A stretch of 64,000 nt of DNA from positions 1 to 64,000 of the forward strand of contig SVKU01000004.1 in the NCBI GenBank assembly GCA_015068245.1, given 5' to 3'. The stretch comes from Oscillospiraceae bacterium. Its GTDB lineage: Bacteria; Bacillota; Clostridia; Oscillospirales; Oscillospiraceae. The translations under genes were made by a program, and so were the position numbers. The notes beneath the pieces were generated by a model. It did not search any database, was not told the DNA's origin, and worked only from the letters and a program-made list of their open reading frames with translations. Numbering within the stretch: the first letter of the stretch is position 1; every line of letters starts with the position of its first letter. This document shows positions 25,379-33,387 of this stretch, piece after piece.

Positions 25379-26752
25379 ATGAGCAAAAACAAAACAATGA
25401 TAAATGACCTGACTCAGGGCAGCGTAACAAAGCAGCTTGTGCTTTTTGCTCTGCCGTTTATGTTGTCCAATCTGCTGCAGACAGCATATAACATGGTGGA
25501 CATGATAATCATCGGCCAATTTGTCGGCAGTGCCGGTCTTTCCGCAGTATCCAACGGCGGCGAGATCCTCCATGTGTGCATGCTGCTTTGCATGGGCTTT
25601 GCCACTGCGGGTCAGATAATGATATCCCAGTTCGTGGGCATGGGTGACCATAAGGCTCTCAGCCGTGTTATCGGTACGCTGTTTTCTTTCCTTCTGCTGA
25701 TGAGCGTGCTGGCCTCTGCCATCGGGTTCATTTTTATCGACAAAATACTCGATCTTATTAACATTCCTCCGGAAGCATGGGATCAGGCAAAGGCATACAG
25801 CCTTGTCTGCTTTGCCGGCATGGTATTCGTTTTCGGATATAACCTTGTAAGTGCAATACTGCGTGGTATGGGCGACTCCAAACGTCCTTTTGTGTTCATC
25901 GCCGTGGCTTCTGTCGTGAACCTGCTGCTGGATCTGCTGTTTGTGGCTGTGTTCCACTGGGACGCCATGGGTGCGGCGCTGGCAACAGTTATCGGTCAGG
26001 GCGTATCCTTTGTTGGTTCGCTGATATACCTCTATATCAATCGTGAAGCCTTTGGGTTTGACTTCAAGCTCAGGAGCTTTGCCATCGATCCCCAGATCCT
26101 CAAGGGCATTTTGAAACTCGGTGTGCCTATGGGACTGCAGTTCGGTGCCATAACCATTTCCATGCTGTTCGTTGCATCTTATACCAATTCCTACGGCGTG
26201 GTTGTTTCCGCCGTAACCGCCATAGGCAGCAAGCTGGGAACTCTGTCAGGACTTGTTTCCGGTGCGCTGAACCAGGCTGCCGGTTCCATGATCGGCCAGA
26301 ACTTTGGCGCAGGCAAGCACGACCGTGTCAAACGTATCGTTTTCGACGTGCTTTGGATAGGACTTATCTTCGGTGCATTGCTGTCGGTCATTATGATCCT
26401 GTTCCCGCAGCAGGTGTTCAGCATCTTCAATACCGACCCCGAAGTTCTTGCGTGGGCAGATGCTTACGTTCCCATTGCAGTGCTGAACTTCATCGGTGCG
26501 GCTCTGCGTATGCCCTTTATGGGCCTTATCAACGGTATAGGTTTCGCAAGCCTTGCCTTTGCGGTCGGTATTCTCGATGGCGTTGTTGCCCGAGTGGGCA
26601 TCGCCATGCTGCTGGGCATCACCTTTGAAATGGGCATTATGGGCTTCTGGTACGGCAATGTTATTGCAGGATTTGTACCTTTTATCATCGGCGGAATCTA
26701 CTTCGCATCGGGCAAATGGAAGACCAAAAAAGTGGTCGTCAAATCGAAATAG
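25379..26752 (+). CDS. MATE family multidrug exporter
   Basis: The 457-residue product starts at ATG 25379, 8 bases behind GGAG; an in-frame start nine codons upstream has no ribosome site. It has about 12 membrane segments and the MATE start TQGSVTKQLVLFALPFMLSN, with LRGMGDSKRPF at the end of the fourth segment, as in the MATE at 38325. It is expected to be an H+/Na+-driven exporter of organic cations or drugs. It lies behind its own promoter and is likely monocistronic. Confidence 0.9.
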   Translation: MSKNKTMINDLTQGSVTKQLVLFALPFMLSNLLQTAYNMVDMIIIGQFVGSAGLSAVSNGGEILHVCMLLCMGFATAGQIMISQFVGMGDHKALSRVIGTLFSFLLLMSVLASAIGFIFIDKILDLINIPPEAWDQAKAYSLVCFAGMVFVFGYNLVSAILRGMGDSKRPFVFIAVASVVNLLLDLLFVAVFHWDAMGAALATVIGQGVSFVGSLIYLYINREAFGFDFKLRSFAIDPQILKGILKLGVPMGLQFGAITISMLFVASYTNSYGVVVSAVTAIGSKLGTLSGLVSGALNQAAGSMIGQNFGAGKHDRVKRIVFDVLWIGLIFGALLSVIMILFPQQVFSIFNTDPEVLAWADAYVPIAVLNFIGAALRMPFMGLINGIGFASLAFAVGILDGVVARVGIAMLLGITFEMGIMGFWYGNVIAGFVPFIIGGIYFASGKWKTKKVVVKSK

Positions 26753-26787
26753 GTCAATAACACCTGTTGAGTGTCATAAAGCCAAAG

Positions 26788-26903
26788 AAAAGCCTCCCCT
26801 GTGTAAGGGGAGGTGTCGAACGAAGTGAGACGGAGGGGTTGTCAAATAAGACAATCCCCCAGTCAGCTTTGCTGACAGCCCCCTTTACACAAGGGGGCCT
26901 TTG
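26788..26903. repeat. Intergenic palindromic repeat
   Basis: AAAGCCTCCCCTGTGTAAGG and CCCCTTTACACAAGGGGGCC are the inverted arms, with GTCGAACGAAGTGAGACGGA and AGTCAGCTTTGCTGAC inside. It sits between the MATE and ABC-F genes. A weak promoter (TTGTGT 26901-26906, 18 bases, TAGAAT 26925-26930) begins at its right edge. Confidence 0.65.
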
Positions 26904-26983
26904 TGTACGGTGAAACTATTGCTATAGAATAAGCAAATTAGCCGTGCATCAATACATTGATTACGAATTCAAAGGATGTAACT

Positions 26984-28756
26984 ATGCTTTTATCCGCTGA
27001 AAACATTAGCAAGAATTACGGGCTGAAACAGCTGCTCAAAGATGCCACGCTCCATGTTGACGAACGGCAGAAAATAGGTGTCATCGGCTTGAACGGTACC
27101 GGCAAAAGCACCTTTTTAAAAATCCTGGCAGGGTTGGAATACCCCGACGAAGGCACCGTTACCATGCGGCGCAACGCTCAGGTTTCCTACCTTCCCCAGA
27201 CTCCCGTGATGGACGACAACGCCACCGTGCTGGAGCAGGTGTTTGCCGATATGCCCGAGGATTTTCGCCAGCTGAACGAGTACGAGGTCAAGTCCATGCT
27301 CACAAAGCTGGGTATAACCGATTTTGACGCAAAAACAGGCACCCTTTCCGGCGGTCAGCGCAAGCGTGTAGCTCTGGCGTCAGCACTTATCCACCCTGCT
27401 GATGTGCTGATACTGGACGAGCCCACCAACCATCTTGACGCAGAAATGACAGCATGGCTGGAGGACAGGCTGAAAAAGTTCACCGGCGGCATCGTCATGG
27501 TTACCCATGACCGCTATTTCCTCCAGCGCATTGTAACAGGCATCGTGGAACTGTATCGAAGCAAGCTGTATTTTTACGAGTCAAATTACTCCACCTATCT
27601 TGAGTTGAAAGCCCAGCGGTATGATATGGCACTGGCTTCCGAACGGAAACGTCAGGCGATTTTGCGGGTCGAAACTGCATGGATATCCCGGGGCTGCCGT
27701 GCCAGAAGCACCAAAAGCCGGGAACGCATCGAGCGTTACAATGCTCTGTTGGAGCAGGATGCTCCCGAGGCAGACAGCTCTGTCCAGATGGTCACGGCTT
27801 CCAGTCGCCTTGGCAGGAAACTGGTGGAGCTGGAGCATGTGTCCGTATCCTACGACGGCAAAACAGTCCTCAGAGATTTTTCTTACAATATCAAACGTGA
27901 CGACCGTATAGGTATCGTGGGCAAAAACGGCGCAGGAAAATCCACCCTGCTGAACCTGATATCCGGCAAGCTGCAGCCCACTGAGGGCAGCGTATCCACC
28001 GGCGCCACGGTAAAACTGGGATATTTTTCCCAGGAAGGCCGGGAAATGGACGGCAGCCTGACGGTTTACGACTACATTTGCCAGATAGCAAACCAGATAA
28101 AGACCGACGAAGGAGTCGTCACCGCATCACGAATGCTGGAACAGTTCCTGTTCACCACCGATATGCAGCGCAGCAAGGTTGGATCTCTCAGCGGCGGTGA
28201 GCGCAGGCGGCTGTATCTGCTGGGGATACTGATGGAAGCCCCCAACATTCTCCTGCTGGACGAACCCACCAACGACCTTGATATAGAAACGCTCACTATT
28301 CTCGAAGATTACCTGACTACCTTCCCCGGTGCGGTAATTGCCGTATCCCACGACAGATATTTTCTCGATAAGACTGCCGATACAATTTTTGAAGTTGCAG
28401 ACGGAGCCGTTACTCAGTATGTCGGCAACTACACCGAGTATCTGGAAAAGAAGCCCAAAGAGAATGTTCAGAAGGCTGTTTCCGCTGCTCCCAAGGCACA
28501 ACCCCAGCAGCAGAAGCAGAAAAAACTGAAATTCTCCTATATGGAACAGCGTGAATACGACACCATTGATGTGGATATTGCCGCACTGGAAGAGAAGATA
28601 GCCGATGTGGAAGCGCAGATAGAGGCAGCTTCCAGCGACTATGTCAAAGTCATGGAACTTACAGGACAGCTGGAGCAGCTGCAGGAGCAGCTGGACGAAA
28701 AAACCGAACGCTGGGTGTATCTCACCGAGCTGGCAGAACAGATATCGGCACAGTAA
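26984..28756 (+). CDS. ABC-F family ATPase (Uup/EttA-like)
   Basis: The 590-residue protein has two ABC domains and no membrane segments. First: GLNGTGKS (35-42), LSGGQRKRVALA, DEPTNHLD. Second: GKNGAGKS, LSGGERRRLYLL, DEPTNDLD. A linker joins them, and a C-terminal coiled coil (about 520-590) resembles that of Uup. ABC-F proteins act on the ribosome, in translation control or antibiotic protection; this one cannot be assigned to a resistance class. The start ATG 26984 follows AAAGGA. It ends at a bidirectional terminator. Confidence 0.9.
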   Translation: MLLSAENISKNYGLKQLLKDATLHVDERQKIGVIGLNGTGKSTFLKILAGLEYPDEGTVTMRRNAQVSYLPQTPVMDDNATVLEQVFADMPEDFRQLNEYEVKSMLTKLGITDFDAKTGTLSGGQRKRVALASALIHPADVLILDEPTNHLDAEMTAWLEDRLKKFTGGIVMVTHDRYFLQRIVTGIVELYRSKLYFYESNYSTYLELKAQRYDMALASERKRQAILRVETAWISRGCRARSTKSRERIERYNALLEQDAPEADSSVQMVTASSRLGRKLVELEHVSVSYDGKTVLRDFSYNIKRDDRIGIVGKNGAGKSTLLNLISGKLQPTEGSVSTGATVKLGYFSQEGREMDGSLTVYDYICQIANQIKTDEGVVTASRMLEQFLFTTDMQRSKVGSLSGGERRRLYLLGILMEAPNILLLDEPTNDLDIETLTILEDYLTTFPGAVIAVSHDRYFLDKTADTIFEVADGAVTQYVGNYTEYLEKKPKENVQKAVSAAPKAQPQQQKQKKLKFSYMEQREYDTIDVDIAALEEKIADVEAQIEAASSDYVKVMELTGQLEQLQEQLDEKTERWVYLTELAEQISAQ

Positions 28757-28786
28757 ATTGGTTGACAACAGGTTATCATAAATAAT

Positions 28787-28818
28787 AAAGGACAATATCC
28801 GCAGATATTGTCCTTTTT
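28787..28818. terminator. Bidirectional terminator between convergent genes
   Basis: AAAGGACAATATC-CGCA-GATATTGTCCTTT with A- and T-runs outside, between the ABC-F gene (plus) and the CobW-type gene (minus). Confidence 0.85.
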
Positions 28819-28835
28819 CTTGTTTTTATATATTT

Positions 28836-29780
28836 TCACATAAAGCTTGCCACTTCGGGCTGGGCTTTTTCGGCCTTTTCCATGCTCAGAACCTGAAGTA
28901 TCTTCAGGTCATTGCCCACGGCATCGAAAATTTCCGGATTTACCTTGCATTTGATGGTGAGCCACTGGCCGTTTTTGACTTTGCCGGCATTTTTGGAAAC
29001 CATCATAAAGGCGCAGGTACCGATATCGTCCTCGCAGCAGGTCATAACCTTGCGGCCAAACAGGAAAGTTTTGTCCGGCAGCTTCACGTTGTTTTTAACA
29101 AAACCCTTGAACTGCAGGGTCTTGCCGTAATACTTTTCACCGTTTTCCATGATGTCCGAATAGAACCACGCAAAATCCCTGTCCTCGATGGTGACCACAT
29201 CTGCCTCAAGGTCATAGGGCAGGGGGTCTTCGATGTCGTCGTTTTCGATGGTACCGTCCTCGTACTCGTAGATGATGGCAGTCATTCGGCTGACAGCACG
29301 GACAATTTTGTGCAGGGGCATTTTGTCAAACCCGTCTTTGCAGCGGTTGAACACCACAAGAGACGCACCAACCAGCTTGTCGTAAGCCAGCTGACGCATG
29401 TTGGCGTTGTAGCTTTCAAAGGTGTTGGCGTCGGCAAAGGTGGTCAGCTGATACACCAGCCAGCTTTTGGGCATGACCTCCAGCAGGTCGTCCAGCATCC
29501 ACATGCCGTTGTATTCAATGATGATGCGGCTGCAGTTGTGCTCACGCTGAGCCTTGTGCATGGCCACTTTGGTCATGGATTCGGGGGAATCGAAATAGAG
29601 AAAATGGACGTTTTTGCCGGGGTACTTTTCCGGCTCATATTCTTCCATGCCTTCCTCGCAGACCACCACCAGAACGTCTTCGCCGTCGTTGAATTCGGGG
29701 TCCTCAAGGGTTTCCTGAATAAAGGTGGTCTTGCCGCTTTCCAGAAACCCGGCAAACAGATATACAGGTATCTCAGTCAT
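28836..29780 (-). CDS. CobW-type GTPase fused to a TIGR03943-like C-terminal domain
   Basis: The 314-residue protein begins with a CobW/P47K G3E GTPase (P-loop GFLESGKTT at 10-18; VFNRCKDG in the NKxD position). It lacks the CxCC metal-binding motif of its neighbour. The last third (about 205-305) has the pattern FKGFVKN...GRKVMTCCEDD...CAFMMVS...GQWLTIKCKV. This resembles the soluble part of TIGR03943/DUF1980 proteins found next to CobW and permease genes. A role in metal-cofactor delivery is likely, but the metal is unknown. The ATG follows GGAGA and lies 3 bases behind the partner gene: a two-gene operon. Confidence 0.82.
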   Translation of the reverse strand: MTEIPVYLFAGFLESGKTTFIQETLEDPEFNDGEDVLVVVCEEGMEEYEPEKYPGKNVHFLYFDSPESMTKVAMHKAQREHNCSRIIIEYNGMWMLDDLLEVMPKSWLVYQLTTFADANTFESYNANMRQLAYDKLVGASLVVFNRCKDGFDKMPLHKIVRAVSRMTAIIYEYEDGTIENDDIEDPLPYDLEADVVTIEDRDFAWFYSDIMENGEKYYGKTLQFKGFVKNNVKLPDKTFLFGRKVMTCCEDDIGTCAFMMVSKNAGKVKNGQWLTIKCKVNPEIFDAVGNDLKILQVLSMEKAEKAQPEVASFM

Positions 29781-29783
29781 GGC

Positions 29784-30869
29784 TTATTCTCCAAACAGTG
29801 CAGAAAGTGCGTTCTGGTTCAGGTTGGAACCGATAACGCAGATGCGTCCGGCAATATCTGCGCTTCCGCTGCGAACATCAGCTTCGCCGGGAACGTAGTC
29901 AAAGTGGATCCAGCTGCCGTCTTCGCCCTCGACTATACCCTTGGCACGCAGGACGATACCGTATTGCTTCTCGTTTTCGATGTCGGCAAGGATAGTTTCC
30001 AACTGCTGTTTTGAGTATTTTTTCACAGTCTCAAAGCCCCAGCTTACGAAAACCTCGTCGGCATCGTGGTGGTGATGGTCGTGGTCATGGCAGCCGCAGG
30101 TGCAGTTTTCGCCATGGTCGTGATGGTGCTCGTGGTCGTGCTCATGGCTGTGCTCATGGGTATGTTCATGATGGTGCTCGTGGTCGTGGCAGCCGCAGGT
30201 GCAGTTTTCGTCATGGTGGTGATGCTCGTGGTCATGACCGTGGTGATGATGCTCCATCTCAGCCAGCTGCTTTTTCAGGCTGGACTGACCTTCGATGGCG
30301 GCCAGGATCTGTTTGCCGTCAAGAGCGTCCCAGGGAGTCGTGACGATAGGAGCCTCTGCGTTGCGTTCCTTGATAAGATGTACGCACTGATGGAGCTTGT
30401 CCTCGCTCAGCTCACCTGTACGGCTGAGAATAATGGCACCCGCATTTTCGATCTGGTTTCCGAAGAACTCGCCGAAGTTTTTCAGATACATCTTGCAGCG
30501 TTTGGCGTCAACCACGGCGGCGGTACCGTTCAGAACAACTCCGTCGATCTTCTCGACGGCAGCAATAACGTCGCTCAGCTTGCCAACGCCGGAAGGCTCG
30601 ATAAGGATACGGTCGGGAGAATACTCTTCCATGACTTTCTGCAGTGCCTTGCCGAAATCGCCCACCAGAGTGCAGCAGATGCAGCCGGAGTTCATTTCGG
30701 TGATCTCAATACCGGCGTCTTTCAGGAAGCCGCCGTCGATGGCGATCTCGCCGAACTCGTTTTCGATAAGCACCAGCTTTTCGCCGCTGTAAGCCTCGGC
30801 AATAAGCTTTTTGATAAGAGTGGTTTTACCTGCTCCGAGAAAACCGGAGAAAATGTCGATCTTAGTCAT
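29784..30869 (-). CDS. CobW/ZNG1-type metal-chaperone GTPase with His-rich insertion
   Basis: The 361-residue G3E GTPase has P-loop GFLGAGKTT (9-17) and the metal-binding CICC (63-66) in SGCICCTLVG. A long histidine-rich insert lies at about 207-269 with two exact copies of ENCTCGCHDH. The CobW C-terminal domain follows. This layout is typical of GTPases that hand zinc, or another transition metal, to client proteins; the insert could store or sense it. No Zur box was recognised. The usual NKxD motif appears as SRTGEL, a departure that may alter guanine specificity. It is transcribed from 30981-31010 through a repeat-bearing leader. Confidence 0.9.
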   Translation of the reverse strand: MTKIDIFSGFLGAGKTTLIKKLIAEAYSGEKLVLIENEFGEIAIDGGFLKDAGIEITEMNSGCICCTLVGDFGKALQKVMEEYSPDRILIEPSGVGKLSDVIAAVEKIDGVVLNGTAAVVDAKRCKMYLKNFGEFFGNQIENAGAIILSRTGELSEDKLHQCVHLIKERNAEAPIVTTPWDALDGKQILAAIEGQSSLKKQLAEMEHHHHGHDHEHHHHDENCTCGCHDHEHHHEHTHEHSHEHDHEHHHDHGENCTCGCHDHDHHHHDADEVFVSWGFETVKKYSKQQLETILADIENEKQYGIVLRAKGIVEGEDGSWIHFDYVPGEADVRSGSADIAGRICVIGSNLNQNALSALFGE

Positions 30870-30898
30870 ATAAATGCCTTCTTTGTTCAGTAATAATT

Positions 30899-30967
30899 TG
30901 GGGTTTAGGATTTAGGGTTCAGCACAAGGCATTTATAATTCCTCTTGTACTGATCCCTAATCCCTAA
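30899..30967. repeat. TTAGGG-like inverted-arm element in the CobW leader
   Basis: GGGGTTTAGGATTTAGGGTT at the left and ATCCCTAATCCCTAATAA at the right enclose about 30 bases. It lies between the promoter and the CobW-type gene, so it is part of the transcribed leader. The remaining gap to 31204 holds TTAACAGTTAACAATTAAC-type runs (31025-31060), a GCCAATGCAAGCATTGGC hairpin and AT-rich sequence, with no gene. Confidence 0.6.
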
Positions 30968-30980
30968 TAACCAATAATGT

Positions 30981-31010
30981 ATTATACCACACATTGGCAA
31001 GTATTTTAAA
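30981..31010 (-). promoter_or_regulatory. Promoter of the CobW-type operon
   Basis: Minus strand TTTAAA (31010-31005), 18 bases, TATAAT (30986-30981). No convincing Zur/Fur-type dyad was seen over it. Confidence 0.45.
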
Positions 31011-31204
31011 CCCATAGGATTATAAATTAACAGTTAACAATTAACAGTTAACAGTTACGGGCAGGCTGAAGACTGTGCCAATGCAAGCATTGGCACCCTC
31101 GCCTGCGGATTCTGACCAACATTGTACGGTTATTAACTATTAATTATTAATTGACCTCCTCCCGGGCATAATAACCACATACCACACCCGTTGGAGGTTT
31201 AGCC

Positions 31205-31636
31205 ATGACTTGTCAGGAAATAATCAACACCGCTGCCGTTACCGTTTCGCCCGAAGAAAGCGTGCTTTTTGCTGCCAGATTGCTCAGCCGCTACAATATC
31301 GGCGCATTACCGGTAGTTTCTGCGTCCGGAAAGCTGAAAGGCATCATCACCGACAGAGATATTGCGCTGCGCTGCGTTGCCGCCGGAAGCGATCCCGCCG
31401 AAACGCCCGTATCCCACGTCATGTCCCGCAGGCTTGTGACCGTAGGCTCCCAATGCGACCTGAAAGAGGCATCTCATGTGATGGCCGAACGGCAGGTTCG
31501 CCGTGTGGCGGTTACCGACGAGGACAACAGCTTTGTGGGCATGCTGTCTTTGGGAGATCTGGCAAAAACAGGAGGTTATGAAATGGAGGCTGCCGCAGCT
31601 TTGAAGGAGATAAGCTCAAATCTCCGTCGGCTTTAA
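31205..31636 (+). CDS. Tandem CBS-domain protein
   Basis: The 143-residue protein is essentially two CBS modules (about 5-60 and 70-125): ALPVVSASGKLKGIITDRDI closes the first and RRVAVTDEDNSFVGMLSLGD the second. CBS pairs bind adenine nucleotides and usually regulate another protein; with no attached effector domain the partner is unknown. The ATG follows GGAGG. It stands alone between divergent CobW genes and an AraC gene. Confidence 0.9.
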   Translation: MTCQEIINTAAVTVSPEESVLFAARLLSRYNIGALPVVSASGKLKGIITDRDIALRCVAAGSDPAETPVSHVMSRRLVTVGSQCDLKEASHVMAERQVRRVAVTDEDNSFVGMLSLGDLAKTGGYEMEAAAALKEISSNLRRL

Positions 31637-31731
31637 CACGAAAGGTTCACAAATGAACAGGTTTGTTTACCTATATCATACAAATTGTACCTACCATTTT
31701 TGATATATATACAGAATTTGCCGTGAGTTTA

Positions 31732-31760
31732 TTTACAAACGGTTGATTGCCGATTATAAT
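31732..31760 (+). promoter_or_regulatory. Promoter of the AraC-family gene
   Basis: TTTACA (31732-31737), 17 bases, TATAAT (31755-31760), 45 bases before the ATG. Confidence 0.65.
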
Positions 31761-31804
31761 TGGATTTAAATTATCAAATTCTGACGAAGATGGGAGGGCT
31801 GAAG

Positions 31805-33151
31805 ATGACAGAATGGATCGATCCTGATTTTTCAATCGAAGAACTGAACGGTATCATGCCTGAAAATCTCATTCCCGAGGGTGCCGATAACGAAACCCGA
31901 CTTACCCTTACTGCCAAGTATTTGTATTCCGAATATCTGCGGCTTCAGCGTAAGCTCAGCGCCAAGGAGCAGCAGGTTCAGGAACTTGCCATAGAAAAAC
32001 TTCTGTGGGGAGACGTGGTAAACCGCCTGTCACCTGCAGCATTTGCGGAAAAATATGGGCTGAATATGGATGATGGGGTATTCCTGCTGGTGCTGACCCG
32101 GCTTCCTGGAGCAGGTGCGGGAGAAAGCGTGACTGCCAGAACGATACTGGACGGTCTGCTGTCCCACCGATTCAAGCTCAGCCACTTCAATTCGAGAGGC
32201 GAAAATATTATCCTCATATCTGCCGGTAAAAAATACAGGGAAGCAGAGGCGTTCGATATAGTATTCGATGCCTGCCGTCAGGCGTGCATCAGCATTGAAG
32301 AACGCTGCCGTGCCAACCCTATTGTCTGCATATCAAACCCCGTTGATGATGCGGAGTCGCTGCGCAAATCTTTCCAGACACTTATGGATATGCGTGAATA
32401 TTCCATGTCCTTGCCTGAAGAGACAAGGATACTTACCATTGAAGACTTTCCAAATTATTCTCCTGCAGATCCGGATTCTCACCAGTTTATGACCATGAGT
32501 GTGGAAAAGCAGTACATAAATGCCGTTGTTGCCCACGAGTTTGATGTTGCGCTTCAGCTCACAAAGGATAAAATAAGCTCCCTGCTGGAAGACAACATCA
32601 GCGGCAGACGCACACTCAAGCCTTTTATCGAGTCCCGCATAGAGGCCACGGCCGACCTGCTGATGGTCACCACCTCCGCCGTTTGCGCCGGAGGGAGCAG
32701 CGTGGCAGACGATTTGGAAATAATCAGGGAAACTCAGGACCTTAATCAGATAATCGCACAGGTGGAAAATGTTTTCTCCAAGTTGGACAGCTTTTTCAAC
32801 CACAGCGACAGCGAGATAAAAGGAACCGCAGGCAAGGTCATTCGATTTGTGGCAACGAATTACCAGAACCCTGCCCTGAGTGTTGAGATAATCTGCGATG
32901 AAATGGGCAAAAGCCGAAGCTATCTGTCCCGCATGTTTAAGGAAAGCACCGGAATGAACCTGCTGGATTATCTGCACACCACCCGTATCAACGAAGCCAA
33001 ACGACTTCTTACCGAATCCAACCTTTCTGTTGCCGAGATTGGCGAAAAGGTGGGTTATTACAGCGGCTGGACTCTGGCGCGTGTATTCAAGCGTTATGAG
33101 GGGATCACCCCCAGTGCATATCGCGACGCGTACAGGAAGAATGACGAATAA
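31805..33151 (+). CDS. AraC-family transcriptional regulator
   Basis: The 448-residue protein starts at ATG 31805, 7 bases behind GGGAGG. The C-terminal 100 residues (about 340-445) form a double helix-turn-helix with VEIICDEMGKSRSYLSRMFK and the family signature NLSVAEIGEKVGYYSGWTLARVFKRY-EGITPSAYR. The N-terminal 330 residues begin with a coiled-coil-like stretch (AKEQQVQELAIEKLL) and have no response-regulator receiver or membrane segments; part resembles the central region of YesN-type regulators. The ligand and target are unknown; the nearby SulP and beta-helix genes on the opposite strand are candidates. Confidence 0.9.
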   Translation: MTEWIDPDFSIEELNGIMPENLIPEGADNETRLTLTAKYLYSEYLRLQRKLSAKEQQVQELAIEKLLWGDVVNRLSPAAFAEKYGLNMDDGVFLLVLTRLPGAGAGESVTARTILDGLLSHRFKLSHFNSRGENIILISAGKKYREAEAFDIVFDACRQACISIEERCRANPIVCISNPVDDAESLRKSFQTLMDMREYSMSLPEETRILTIEDFPNYSPADPDSHQFMTMSVEKQYINAVVAHEFDVALQLTKDKISSLLEDNISGRRTLKPFIESRIEATADLLMVTTSAVCAGGSSVADDLEIIRETQDLNQIIAQVENVFSKLDSFFNHSDSEIKGTAGKVIRFVATNYQNPALSVEIICDEMGKSRSYLSRMFKESTGMNLLDYLHTTRINEAKRLLTESNLSVAEIGEKVGYYSGWTLARVFKRYEGITPSAYRDAYRKNDE

Positions 33152-33183
33152 AAAATCAGCTCCTTTCGGAGCTGATTTTTTAT
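33151..33183 (+). terminator. Terminator of the AraC-family gene
   Basis: AAAAATCAGCTCC-TTTC-GGAGCTGATTTTT overlaps the stop codon. Confidence 0.85.
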
Positions 33184-33185
33184 TC

Positions 33186-33355
33186 AGGGAGCAGGGATCA
33201 GGGATCAGGGATCAGGGGTCAGGGGTCAGGGGGCAGAGGCAGTGTAAGTGTAAGTTTTTCTTCAAAAAATTTGCTCAAAATTGTTGATTTAAAAACAAAC
33301 ACTGAAGAACTGGAACATACCGATTTGCTCCCTGACCCCTGACCCCTGATCCCTA
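33186..33355. repeat. TCAGGG inverted-arm element between two terminators
   Basis: About seven GATCAGG/GGTCAGG units at 33186-33235 face CTGACCCCTGACCCCTGATC at 33330-33355. The core of about 95 bases contains GTGTAAGTGTAAG. The element exactly fills the space between the AraC and SulP terminators. Confidence 0.7.
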
Positions 33356-33387
33356 AAAAACGGCTGCTTATGCAGCCGTTTTTTTAT
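33355..33387 (-). terminator. Terminator of the SulP gene
   Basis: AAAAAACGGCTGC-TTAT-GCAGCCGTTTTTTT; it overlaps the minus-strand stop at 33384. Confidence 0.88.

Noticed and set aside
22811-25379. Riboswitch upstream of the MATE gene at 25379.
   Set aside because: The long gap is explained by a multi-hairpin repeat ending well before the promoter; the leader after the promoter is under 50 bases.
31080-31105. TTGGCACCCTCGCCTGC as a sigma-54 promoter for the CBS gene.
   Set aside because: GG to GC spacing is one base too long and the -12 box is poor; it also lies within a hairpin.
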